Shown in pieces: positions 10,154 through 23,600 of a DNA stretch of 64,000 bases. Position numbers and translations under genes: made by a program. Origin of the DNA: Gordius sp. MW1 (taxonomy: Eukaryota > Nematomorpha > Gordioida > Gordea > Gordiidae); contig OZ038526.1 in NCBI GenBank assembly GCA_964036665.1, positions 8,246,001 to 8,310,000 on the forward strand. Reading direction: 5' to 3'. Positions within the stretch are counted from its first letter, which is position 1. Every line of letters begins with the position of its first letter. The notes under the pieces are model-generated. The model had not been told where the DNA came from. It saw nothing but the letters and a program-made list of their open reading frames with translations, and did no database searches.

Positions 10154-10287
10154 CTAAATCGCAAGGGCGTGGGAGGGATGTGCCCATCTCTAAATCCAAC
10201 AATTTTATAAAATTATGGCTAAAATTACTAAGATTTAGAATTTTGCCCCCCTCTTAATCCAATCCTGGCTACGCCCATGCTAAGTCG
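10154..10287. mobile_element. hAT-like MITE, family B, copy 2 (118 bp)
   Basis: The element spans 10162-10279, from CAAGGGCGTGGGAGG to CTGGCTACGCCCATG. It is flanked by CTAAATCG (10154-10161) and CTAAGTCG (10280-10287), again 7 of 8 matching. It is the same family as 9868-10027, inserted only ~130 bp away. Confidence 0.82.
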
Positions 10288-11684
10288 GGATTAATTGAAT
10301 GGTCAAAACCAAGTATCAATTACTTACCCTTTTAAGTGCCATAAATATAGCCTTAGTTTTGATTGGTAGTGTGTCAAGCATATATCCCCTACCACGCCAC
10401 GTGTGTCATCTAAGATGAGAGATGATACATTCGAACCAAATTTTTTATGCCTCTAATACTATCACAGAAATGTGTAATGTGCCATTATAATCATCGACAC
10501 CACACCACCATACGCTATTGCGCCTATCTAGGCCGCTACGTGGAAGGAAATGTTTGGAAAAAAATAGTATACCAAGAGGGATGCATGGGGGGTATAACAA
10601 GGGTTGCTTGAGATAAGAAGGCTCAAGGTAGGCACACACAAACCGCGTGCACAAGCACATACACATTATGCGCAATTACTACCGACAACGACAACGAGCG
10701 ACACAAGTGACTTTACTTCTCTCGCCCCCCCCCCATTGTATGCCCATCCGCACTACCCCTTCCTTTCCCCTCCCCCCCCCCCCCTTTTAATGGGAGATAG
10801 ATAAAAAGACATTTGCGACAAAAATGAGAGAGAGATAGATAGAATAAGGGGGGATATGGTCTTCCCTCCGCGATGTGGTTTGGTTGGTGCAGGGCCGTGG
10901 GGCAGTAGTGAGATAAGGAGACTTTTCGTGAGCACGTGCGCGCACCGCTTTCCAAAAAGGCTGGAGGAAGGGGGGGGGGTCGTGTGGGTAAACGGGACGA
11001 CCGTTTTTATTTTGCGCTGACAGAGGCATCCGCTCTCCAAAGTATTTAGTTGTGCGACAAAGCGCAATCGACAACCGACGACGACACGATTCACACAAGC
11101 AGGCACAACCCTTTCCCCCTAATGTGACGATAATTTAGGTCAGCACGAGACAATCATACCGTCGAGGAGGCGTTATCGCTATCTAACGTCGTTCGCTCCA
11201 AAGTCCACCCCCACTCTTGTCGAAAGTTGTCGTCCTCGTTGTACTGCAGCTTTATGAGTGTCAAAATTTGTCACTCGTTTCCTCTTTTTAATATTCATAT
11301 ATGTGTAACATGTGTTTTATTGTTTTATCACGTGGAGAGTGTGCTTGCCCTGTCCAATCATAATCGGATGGATTAAGCGAATTTATCATTATCATAAATG
11401 TTATTTGAAAGTAGCTAAACATCATAATTTCTCAATTACAAAAGTAATCGATCTTTGCCATGATGTTTTCTTTTTTACGTTAACAATAGTTTGCATCTAT
11501 TTAAGTTTTGCAAAGATATTATTATGAAATATCAATTTATTTTGGTTACATTATCATTTCTGGTAGCTTCGGATGAATGATCGCGAATGCATTGATTCGT
11601 CGACATATTTAATGGACCCTACGACCCCAGACCGTTAACTGAAAGCGCCCTATACTTTCTAAATTTCGTTCGGGTTCGTTCATA
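10288..11684. other. Region upstream of the myosin gene; possible promoter and 5' UTR
   Basis: From about 10450 to 11280 the base composition is clearly richer in G+C than the surroundings, with CpG-containing stretches (for example 11030-11090 and 11150-11240) and short simple repeats (GAGA/GATA near 10826-10845, C-runs at 10727 and 10775). Overlapping frames on both strands (10445-11106) have no family resemblance and are low-complexity. The position immediately 5' of the gene suggests promoter and leader sequence, but no core promoter element can be assigned. Confidence 0.4.
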
Positions 11685-14600
11685 ATGGTGATTATATCCA
11701 GGGTAAGTAAAATTCCAATTCTCTTATTCTAAATGTGATTCCATTTTATGTTATTTCCAATAAGCTATTAAATCATGAAGTATACTTATTTTAAAGCGGA
11801 TATCTTTTCAATTTAGTCAATTCTTTTTACTATTGAAATTATTTTATAGAACGAATACATATGGGTGAGTCCCGAAAAAGAGGCGGAATATCTGGTTCCC
11901 ATGGGTGCCAAGGTTAAATTGGCCGAGGGAAAGCGATATCTCGTAAGCGACGATGAAGGCCAGGTATGTTAAAAATTTTTTGAACACCTTACATTTTAGT
12001 TATTTTATAAATTCTATTTTGAAATTTAAATAAATTTTTCTACTATTTTTACATGATAATTTGTTTTTAAGGAATATTACGTCACTTCTGATCGTAAAAT
12101 TCGGATAATGCACCCCACGTCTGTCCAGGGCGTGGAAGATATGATAAGCTTAGGAGATTTGCACGAGGCTGGCATACTACGCAACCTTTTGATTCGGTAC
12201 CGTGAAGGCTTCATCTATGTAAGTCGTCTATACATGTATTAATTGAATTTCTTTTCTTATAATCGATGGGGTCAATCTGACCCCAAGACTGTCCGAGTCT
12301 CAATTACGTTTATAGGATAAGGTTAATGTTAAAAAACTCCTAATAAAATAGTATTTAATAAATTTGTATATAAATTAGCGATTTTCGAAGTGTGAAACTT
12401 AATATTTGCTTTACAATATAAATTATCTGACATAATTTGCAAGTTTGATGCATTTTTTATAAATTCTTATTCCAATTCAATGCCTAATTGTTAGAAAAAT
12501 AAATTAAAATTATTAATCATTATTTTATTTAGGCCGTAAATAATGCACTTCTTAGATCTTAGATCCCTAATTTAACTTTAAAAAGGTGTTTACCCCAATT
12601 TCAATGTAAAATCTACAATTCTGAGAATTTAAGTCATATAGAAGTTGCTAACTAGCCGTATTGGGTTAATGTTTTTTCAGACATACACCGGTTCAATCCT
12701 GGTTGCAGTTAACCCATACCAGGTCCTGCCCATATACGCCCCAGAACACGTTCAAATGTACAGACAAAAAAAGATAGGAGAACTGCCACCCCACATATTT
12801 GCCATCGCTGATAACGCCTACTCTAGCCTATTCAGAATCGGCAATCAATGCATCATAATAAGGTGGACTACTATTGATTTCCCTTTTTCTTTTTTTTCGA
12901 ATTTATTAACCATAGAATCCACACTTAATTACGTAGTAATGGGTGGTGACGTTTTACTATGATTTCGCGAGTCTTTCGTATTATTCGTTACTATGCCTAG
13001 ATGGTGTTATGTTTAGGTTAAAGTTAACGGACAGGACAGTCATAGAGCATTAGAAAAAATGTAGGTAAATTCAAATATTTTTGATTAATTTTATTGTTAA
13101 AAAATCGTGAATTTTGCTTCTCCCCCTGTTAAAGTTCCAATTTTTGAGCTTTTTGTTGGACTTCTATGACATTTAACGGTGATATCATTTACCTTAATGT
13201 GAGTGGTTAAAGATGCGTAGTTTACCCATATATATAAATATATTTGATTTTATATGTGTGGATGGTAGTGGTGAGAGTGGAGCTGGCAAGACGGAAAGCA
13301 CCAAGATCGTGCTTCAGTTTTTAGCCGCTATAAGTGGACAGCATTCCTGGATCGAGCAGCAAATTCTCGAATCCAATCCTATCCTCGAAGGTAAATATTA
13401 CTTGGCAAGTTAGAGTAAGGCGAAATGCCTGCTAAGAACCTTTACTAGTTTTGCCTTTGTAACAGGAAAAACGTGGGGAGTTTGTTAGGTGTTTCATATT
13501 TCTTTATATTAACTATTTTCTAGTATACCATAAAATGGGTGTTCTTTTACTTGCTATGCAATTTATGTAACAGTATCGGATTGATTTTTATTTAATAATC
13601 TCGAATCTCGATTGATTTTAGCTTTCGGTAACGCAAAAACCATTCGCAATGATAACTCTAGTCGTTTCGGTAAATATATCGATATCCAATTCAGCAAAAC
13701 CGGGAGCATCGAAGGGGCCAGGATAGAGCAATACCTGTTGGAAAAGTCCCGCATCGTCCATCAGGTGTGTGCATTGTGAATTAAAAACTAGAAACAGACT
13801 ATATTCATAATTTTTATAAATGGACGTTTTTGAATGCTAACTTTTTGTTATTTAAAGATTGTCACTTACTACAAATTACCCTGTAATTTTTATTGCAGCA
13901 CGGAGGAAAATGGTTGTCAATATCCTATGTGTATAAAACACTTTGCACATCAAAAACTGCCACATAGGATTTTTAGGCGAAAAACCAAATCAAAGGATAA
14001 ATTTGGTCTAGAGTCGTAAATAGCTGCTCTAATATAGGCTCTTTCAAAATTTGCCCATTAAATAGTGTTAGAAACTTTATTAAAAGTATAATGCTTTTTT
14101 ACGTGGATATCAAGTTTATCACGAATTCCTGACGTTTATACGAATTGATTTTATGAAACACTTGCAAATATTTATTATTGATCGAATTTATATTTAAGGC
14201 TTCGGACGAACGCAATTACCATGTCTTTTATTGCATGCTAGCGGGCATGGGTGAAGAGGAAAAAAAGAAATTATACCTCACAAAACCCTCCGATTACTTC
14301 TACCTCACACAGGTCCGCACTCAATCACATCTTTAAAGTTTATCGAATGTATTGGTTTTTTTACTAATGTTTCGATAAACGATATCTTTTTAGGGCGGGG
14401 GTTCACTGGTGTGCGAGGGTAGGCAGGACAGCATAGAATACCACAACATTCTGTCGGCCATGAAAGTATTACTCTTTTGCGACGACGAAATTTATGACAT
14501 TCTCCAACTCCTTGCCATAATCCTGCACCTGGGCAACCTATATTACAAGGGTAAAAATAACGAAATCATTGTTTTTTAAAGTATATTTTGCGAAATACAG

Positions 14601-17600
14601 CCATTACAAAAGCTTGAATCCTTTTTCTTCCCTATGTTTATCTTTTGCGATTTAGAAAAATATTTACTACGAACAGTGACCTCTTTTATATCGATGTGTG
14701 CTCTAAGTTTGTGGAAAAATTAAGCATTTTCATACTGCCTATTGTGTTGAACAGTTAACACATAACGCCACGGATGATTAGCAAAAATTATTAAAACGAT
14801 ATGTATTGTTTGATTCGCGGCTTTTTGCACCTCTTTGAAAGTCCTTAAATTAAATTTTAGCTCACATCATTTAACTTTCGTAAACACTTTTATTTGTATA
14901 AGACCTGAAACTTTAACTATAATGCAAAGCATTCGTCCTTTAACCTATTATCCATGAAAAATTTGTGGATCATATTAATTAGTTTAATTTGTCTTATAAA
15001 AATTTGTAAAAAATTTATAAAGGAACAACTATAAAGAATTTGGATGCAAGCGAGATTGCTAATCCCTCGACCCTTGAACCGTTAGCCAAATTACTCATGG
15101 TAATTTTTTAAATATGTAAATTTTCTTTTATTATCCATTAAAAATATATTTAAGTTTAACTTTTAAAAGCTGTAAAAAATGTATCTTCTCAATTCAAAAA
15201 ATGTCTGGCTATATGCCATTTAAAATTAAATGAAACTTCTTAAATAGCAAACTTAATAATATCATCCCTGACTCTAAAAATCTGCAGTTTTTAATATTGT
15301 CGGCTGGTATTATGTTAGGTCAAGCCTATGGATTTGAATCGAGCCTTAACCACAAAAACGCTCATAACCGGCGGTGAAACTGTAACATCCACGCTCGGCG
15401 CCGAGCGTTCCATGGATGTCAGGGACGCTTTTTGCAAGGGAATTTACGGGAAGCTTTTCGTGTGGATCGTGGACAAAATTAATGCGGCCATACAGGCTCC
15501 GGGCTCATCGCATAGTCGAGATGATTCGGCGGTTTACCAATCACAAAAACCGAATGGAAAAGGAATCGGAGTTAGGAAGGATGGACATACCTTTAACTCA
15601 TCAAACCTAGGGGTCCTGGATATTTTCGGGTTCGAAAATTTCCAAAATAACAGGTTTGTAATTGTATATATATATATTCCTTTGTGCACATTAAATTGCG
15701 TTATGTTATTATCTCTAAGGAAATGCAATAGGGATTTCTGCTAACATATTTAGGATAATAACGACCATTAATTTGCCTAATCTCCATAACCATAAACGCA
15801 ACTATTTATGTTTTTCTAAGTTGTTTAATGTCAAACACGTACAAAAGGACTTGTGTTTTGGGGGAACGTTTTAAAATAGAGGAGGTACTTGTCACAATAT
15901 ATCCAATCTTTAGTAAAAATATTAATTAACTTTTTTTAGCTTCGAGCAATTTTGCATCAATTACGCTAACGAAAATTTGCAGCAATTTTTTATCAGACAC
16001 ATCTTCAAGCTCGAACAAGTAATACTAATAAACCATTCCTCTACGCTTATTTCTTATAATTTTTTGCACCCTTTCATAAATACTCCTATATTCTTCTCAA
16101 AAATCATTGCCATTTTGTAAAAATAATTTTATATTATTCATGAAGATTTTCGTAATATGAATCGTAAAATCTTAAACACTCTATAATTTAATTTATTAGC
16201 TGCTTGATTCAATTTATATCTTATGCCCATCTCAAATAATCCTTTTAAGGAAGAGTACAATATCGAAGCCATAAATTGGCAGCACATTGATTTCGTGGAC
16301 AATCAAGAAACTTTGGATTTGATAGCGGGAAAATCGTTAAATCTCGTGAGTCTGATTGATGAAGAGAGCCGCTTTCCCAAAGGGACCGACCTGACCCTGC
16401 TCGACAAATTGACATACACGCACCGAAAGCACCCGGCATTTGTTGAATCCAAAGCTTATTCGTCATCTAACTACTTTGGGATAAACCATTTTGCTGGACT
16501 AGTCCACTACGACGTTCAAGGTACCCTCGTTTCCACTGTGAATGAAGTCTGTCTAGGCTAAAATAATTTACTAGTTTGATTTGAATCACATTTACCTAAT
16601 GATTGGATTATTTACTTTATGCTAAAAATGTACTATTATTTGTGCGCATACAACAGGGCATCCTTTTGTGAAGGATAGCGAAATCTATGTAATTCTTTAT
16701 CTAAAATTATAAGATAAGACTTAAAATACTAATTTTTGCCTTGAACACATGAGCTTAGCAAAATAAAAGTGCTTTGATTTATAACTTTATTGTGAATTGT
16801 TTTGTTTTTGCATTGAAGGATTTATCGAGAAAAATCGTGACACATTCAGCCCCGACCTATTGAGTTTAATATATAGCACAAACAACAAATTCCTCCACCA
16901 GCTATTCCAAAAGGAACGAATGATGGTATATTACCTGTAACGATTTTTAATTTTGAGTCGAAATAATTTGCAACCTATTAATACTATCTCCCTATTTTCA
17001 GGGACCGGAAACTCGCAAAAAATCACCGACACTTGGACTCCAGTTTAAAAAATCCTTGGATTTGTTGATGAAAACTTTGGAGACGTGTCAACCATTTTTC
17101 ATAAGATGCATCAAGCCTAACGACATCAAAAAGCCCGGGGTATTTAGAGCCTTTTCCTCTTTTAAACTAAATTTTACTTTTATCTTATAAGTAATTTATA
17201 CCAAATTATCTGAATTTAAAATATTATTTTGAAAAAAAAAATTGCCTCCTTCTAAGCTAAGCAGCTTAGTTAAAAAATTCCTTAATCAAAGATTAGTAAC
17301 ATTTTGAACTCATCATGAACATTTTTTGTGCGTTGCAGATGTTCGATAGAGAGCTCGTCATCAAGCAATTGCGTTATTCCGGTATGATGGAAACCATCAG
17401 GATCCGGAGAAATGGGTACCCAATTCGGCATTCGTTTTACGATTTCTTTGAACGCTACAAGCATCTTATACCCGTGTCATCCCTAAAATCTTTGGGCCTA
17501 AATCGTTCCAACAAGAACGATATTGACTGCAAGGGAGCCGCTAAGACCATATGCCAAACCGCACTAGGGACCAAAGCCGATTTTCAGATCGGTCGTACCA

Positions 17601-20600
17601 AAGTTTTTCTAAAGGTAAACACTTTTCATTTTCCCGTGGTTTTTATTTCCGTCCTACATTATTCCATAATCCATATCGAGTGACAATAGTAACTTTTAAT
17701 GGATATAAAAAACCTGTGTCCTTTTTATATTCTTGTCAGGATTCTCACGATCTGTTTTTGGAGCAAGCCCGGGAGCGAGCCTTGACCCAAAAAATCATTA
17801 TGATTCAGAAGAGGGTTAGGGGTTGGATCCAAAGGCGGCGCTACCTTGCCATGCTACAAGGAGCGATCATTTTGCAAAAGTACTGGAGGTGTTACATGGC
17901 GCGCAAGAGATATTTCCTCATAGTCAACGGTTTCTCTCGCCTTCAAGCCTTAATCAAGGGCCGTCATTTAAGGGCCGAATTTAACGCCACCCGAAATTTT
18001 ATGATATCCCTCCAAGCCATTTGCAGGTTTAGCATGAATTATATAGTATATAAAAAAGGATATATTTGGTCTGAATTATAAGACCTATGAAAGACATGAA
18101 CGAGGTTTTGTAAATTACATATTTATGAAAAGCACGGCAACCATGAAGTGCTCATATTTTGTTCAAAATCCTAACACATTGAATAGTTGAAATTGAAAAC
18201 GATTTCTATCACGTTCGATTATTTTATTCTATTAATTTAAGCCACGATAAACATTAATTTATTTGTTATGGTATGCAATTTAGGTTGTCACTATTTACTT
18301 AAAACGATTAACATTGATTTTGCCAATTTTCAGGGGCTATTTAGCAAGGAAAAAGGCTCGAGCCTTGATCGAGTCCGCACGCAAAAATCCTTCCAAAAAC
18401 CGTTCCGAATCTATACCCGTCAAAGAAAATGTAAAATTACAAAAAAAAATAACTATTTTAATTCATTTGAACTAATATGATCTCTATACTGTAAAATTGC
18501 GCTTTAAAATTGAGATTTGCATTATAAAATATTGCTATCTAACAATTTAGGTAAGCTTGAAAGACCGAATCAAATCCTCTTATATGCCATCAGCATCTGA
18601 AGAACAGGCAGCCATCGAAGAATTATTTGGAGACCTTGATTTAGAAGATTCGGGCTCTTCTAAAAGCGACGGCCTGAATCACGGCCAAGCCATAAAAGAT
18701 AGGCACAACGGTCTCAATAATGGCACCGACAAGGACCCCCATGGACGCTATAACAACGCTCCCCCATCAGCATTTATGGTCTCTCTTGCCTGATCATTTT
18801 ATATTAACAAATTCAAAAATATCTAAATTTTGAGTAATAATTTTTGTAACCGAATCGCTTAACGACAAAATGAAACACCGTAGATTTCGATTTAGCAAAG
18901 GTTTATGCTAGTAAGGGCTTAACAAATGTTTAAATTTTGAAATAGTCGTTCTAACCGTATGATATAAAATAATATGGCACACATAAAATATGAGATTAAC
19001 AACATTTTATAGTTTTTTATAAACTTAAATGTAGAGCAAATAACTTGGGCGTAAAATTTTTTGAAACATATTATAGTTGTTTGTATTAATATTAACGAAG
19101 GATTTGGAAGAGTCGCGACAAAAAGCGTTGAATCAATATAATCGTCGCTCTTTCGAAAGGGCAACATCCTCCTCCGATTTCACCGATTCCGAATTTGATG
19201 ACATTGGGACAGACAAGGAGGACACTAAGAATCTCAAAGAAGAGGAAAATTTGGCCGAATACAAATTTATCAAATTTGCCACCACCTATTTCCAAGGCAA
19301 TGTGACTCATTCATTTTTTCGTGGGGAATTGCGACAGCCCCTCCTGCCCCTCAAGAATCCTGGTAATTTATTAAAACGCTATTCTTTTTTCAAAAAAGGT
19401 CAAAACGCTGATTTTTATGAGTTCTACGCAAAAATTGTCTATGAATTTTTTTGCTAAAAATTCAAAATTGTTTAGGAGATATAGTGGCGGCCTTGGATGT
19501 TTGGGTCATGGTTTGTAGATTTATGGGTGACTTACCCGAACCCAAAATTGAGTCCTTCAAATCGTCGCTTGGTAATTCCAACAATCAGCACACTCCGTCA
19601 CGGTACAACGGGAAGGAAGATAACACCTCGGTTATGAATAAGATCTACTCTACTCTATCACGGACTGCGGTACGAGAATATATGCTGTACATGTCTTAAA
19701 ATAACTAATATTATTTTATCAGGGACAATATACAATTGAATATTTAACTGATGCATACGAAATTTGTGTATTTTCGACAGTCTTTATATTTTTATCAAGC
19801 TTTAAAATATTTTGAAAATGTAATGTTTTGTTGATATTTGATTAGTTTCAATTACTTTGATGTTTGGTGAAAAATAAGGGTTCGCTTTGTAAAATTTTAA
19901 CGTCAACTCTCACTCATAAGCTATAAACTGTTTCATTTGTAAATCTCTAATTTAAAATTGCACTTGAATGGCATATTGTTTGATTTGCGGTTTTTACTCG
20001 TAAATCTTTTTCTTTGCAGTTTGTTTCATTTGTATCTATTTATTAATTTGTCCTCTTCCATTTGGTTTAGGGGAAAAATATCGCTGCTGATGAATCTTTC
20101 AGCGAACATATACGTAATACAACTAAGGCCACACCCGATAGCACGAACAAAGGATCGGGCAATAGTCTCAGGAAGAAGTTGATATCACTCACGCTAAAGC
20201 GAAAATCCAAAATGCCTGCCGAATTAATACGGAAACAAAATCCGACTTGGGGTTGGAACGAATGTGTGACCTCGTCACCAGCCGACACTGCTTTTGTTTC
20301 CATGAAAAATAAACCCATGTCTAACCTGGACAAATTACATTTTATCATCGGTTAGTTGGCAAAATTCCATCTATTAACAAACTTTTACAAATGAAAAGGC
20401 TATAAAATGACCTGTATTTACTATTCTTGAATTTTAAATCTCATATTGTAAACTTTACCTGTGATATATCCTTTTGACATTCCATATATCCAATCATAAC
20501 GTCGCAAGTTTTTTGATTTTCGTTGACACTAATGTCGCGTCACTCTCAGCTCTCTTTAAAAAGTCACGCTAACTCTTTAGGTAATGGGATCTTGAGACCT

Positions 20601-23600
20601 AGATTGAGGGATGAAATATTTTGTCAAATATGTAAGCAACTAACCGGCAACCCATCCCCCGATTCCAGTCGCGTTCGTGGGTGGATCTTGTTATCACTGT
20701 GTTTAGGCTGTTTTGCTCCTTCTCCCAACTTCGATAAATACCTGCGAAATTTTTTGTTCCAACATCAACGCCAACAATCCCAGCCTCATGCCTCAAGTTC
20801 TGCCGATTTCGCGAGCCGTTGTTTGTATCGGCTAAATCGCACTCGAAAAAATGGGGCTAGAACGCAGCCCCCTAGCTGGTTGGAACTACAAGCGGCTAAA
20901 GCGTCTGTCGCTAACACAACCACCCGACATGCTCAAGGTAACTTACCCCTTCATCGTTAGAGTCTTGCAAAATAAATGCATTAATTAGTTTTAAAGCGAT
21001 TAATCTTAAGCTTTATTCGTAAAAATCGTCACTCATGATGATTTGCAAAATAGTGCTTTTTGCCCTAATTACTATTTAAAATTTTAGATTAATAGAAAAT
21101 GTATCCTAAACTCGATCAGAACGACCTGCTTCTAGTGTAAAATTTCAACCATACCCACATAACCTTCACTCGAGCAACTTCTGTACATAAAATTAAACTA
21201 TATCATTGCAGGGTAGATATAATTTAATTAAACAATTTAGTAAATAGCCGTAGCTTAGCAGCGAATATTTATTAAAACCTGCTGAAAACATGGCACAGAA
21301 CCGTGTTAATTTGGTTTGAGCAGTTTATGGCATAAGATAAGATCAGCTGCAGGGATAAAGTTGCTTTTCCTTCTATTTAAGTGTTTTCTACATATATAAA
21401 AAAATTTAAATTGTTGTGCTCGGCATTAAATCATTTATCGAAATCTATAGCCTTTTATAATTGGAAATTAAAAGCAATTTTTTTATTTCGTCCTTGATGA
21501 TGGGTCCCTGTCGTTCGAAATATTTCAACACTTCTCCTTAAAACACTAAATACAAATTTTTAAAGGATCCTACAAAACTCACTACATGCATAGCGATGTT
21601 TTTATGAATTAGACGGCGTCGCCGACGTTAGTAAAAGTTGGACCGAAGCCCCTATTTTATTACCCGTAACTTGCATGGATGGACGGACGGAGACACTACC
21701 AGCCGATTGCGCAACCACATCCCGCGAACTTTGCTCCCGCCTAGCTCGTCGCCTCGGACTTGGCAAGGGCACCTACAATGCCAAAAAATTCGGGACCAAC
21801 CGCCCATCCACATCTCCCGCCTTCGGTTTCAGCCTTTACGTGGCCTTGTTCGACAAAGTTTCGTCGCTGGGCAATGGGGATGATCATGTTATGGACGCGG
21901 TATCGCAGTGCGAACAATATGCTAAGGAGACCGGGGCTCAGGAGAGGAATGCCCCGTGGCGCTTATTTTTTCGCAAGGAAATATTTTGTCCTTGGCACGA
22001 TGACGACCTCAAGGACCCTGTGGCGGCCGACCTGGTTTACCAGCAAATCGTGCGCGGCATCAAATTCGGTAATTAGCCTTTTACCCTCAAATTCGAATTG
22101 TTGTAAGGAGATTCTTTAAATGGTTTGTAAGTGATCGGGAAGGGGAACGCACGTTGGCTTAAAAATTGTGGCACGTTTTATTCTGAGCTTACGAATCTAC
22201 ATAGTGATGAACAACAGATAAAAATAAGTTTATCGGCAACATGGCATCTGTGGTTTATTTGGACCCCAAGACTTTAGGAGTGTTGTCGATTCTTAAATAA
22301 CTAGGTGTTTTTTTTGCTTATTACTTTATAAAGTTAACAGCTTGTTAATTCCAAGTGCTTTAAAGCAAAATTAGGCAAACCTTATTAAATTTTTCTCTTG
22401 AATTACATATCTCACTAGTACCTAGTTTGGTATTCAATTTTTAACTAAAGGTTTAAGCAAAATTTAACCTATGCAAAAAGTTTATAGTCTTTTGTTGCCT
22501 TATCGATATGTAACATTAGGTGAGTATCGGTGTGAAAAGGAAGAAGAACTTGCCATGATAGCGCTTCAGCAATACTACGTAGACCACGGGGCACGGTATA
22601 TAGGGCGAGCGGCCGATCTCGAAATGGACCCTTCCCATTTGTCCTCTGTGCTACCCGCCTACATCCCCGACTACTACTTGCACCGTGAAGGAGCACTTGA
22701 GGGTTGGATGAGGATGGTCCTAACCCTGCTACAAAAGACTAGGATATTCGAACAAGAAATCGCCCCCCTAAGTGTATGCTATTAAGATTTTAAAACAATT
22801 TTCGCCAATTCTTATTATCTAGTTATTGGGAAATACAATTAGTCACAATGTACATATTTTTTTAAAAAATTTTATAATATCGCCTATATTTTTGAAATTT
22901 GAAGCCAATTTATTTTGGCAATTTAAAATTAATCTGTATAAATTAATGCACTCTCCATTACCATTATTTAAATTTTGATTTGGTTACAATGGCTTTTATT
23001 ATTTATAAAATGCAAATTTTAATCAAGGATCCTGGGATTATCTGGGTAGGGATCATCCGAAATAGACGTTTAATTGGCGCTACAACTCAATAAATGCATA
23101 AAATTTAATTTTAGGTTGCTAGAAAAAATAAAGCTGTGCATAATTTGATATTAATTAGGTAAATTTTTAGTTAAAGAGAAAGGCCTTATTAATCTGAGTA
23201 GTTATGAATATCCCACCTAACATACCCGAAGTTACTCATTGCTTTGGCTGGTTATTTTCTATAAACTAAATAACTATTATTTAAATAACTTCTAACCAAG
23301 TAACAATATCTTTAAAGTGCAAAGGATAGATTTTGAGCTATATTTCACCACCCATATGACATGTTTTTATCTAATGCTATTTTTAGATATTTAAATGGAC
23401 CCATGAATTAAATTAGAAGCAAAAATTCATTATGATTTGGGTTTTTGTCATTTTAATTCTACTTGTGTAACTAGGTTTGTGTTTATGGCCTTTTTACGTC
23501 ATAGAAAATCTTTTATACTAGTTTTCGGTAAAACGTTTGAAATCATTTAAAAATTTCAATTTGCCTACTTTATAAATAAATCGAGCCACATTTAAGCTCT

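Noticed and set aside
10445-11106. Several overlapping open frames of 66-117 codons upstream of the myosin gene
   Set aside because: Low-complexity, present on both strands over a GC-richer region, with no family signature; long frames are expected there by composition.
13900-13975. TCCTATGTG...CACATAGGA inverted pair in a myosin intron
   Set aside because: Nine-base arms without target duplication or other copies; may be chance.
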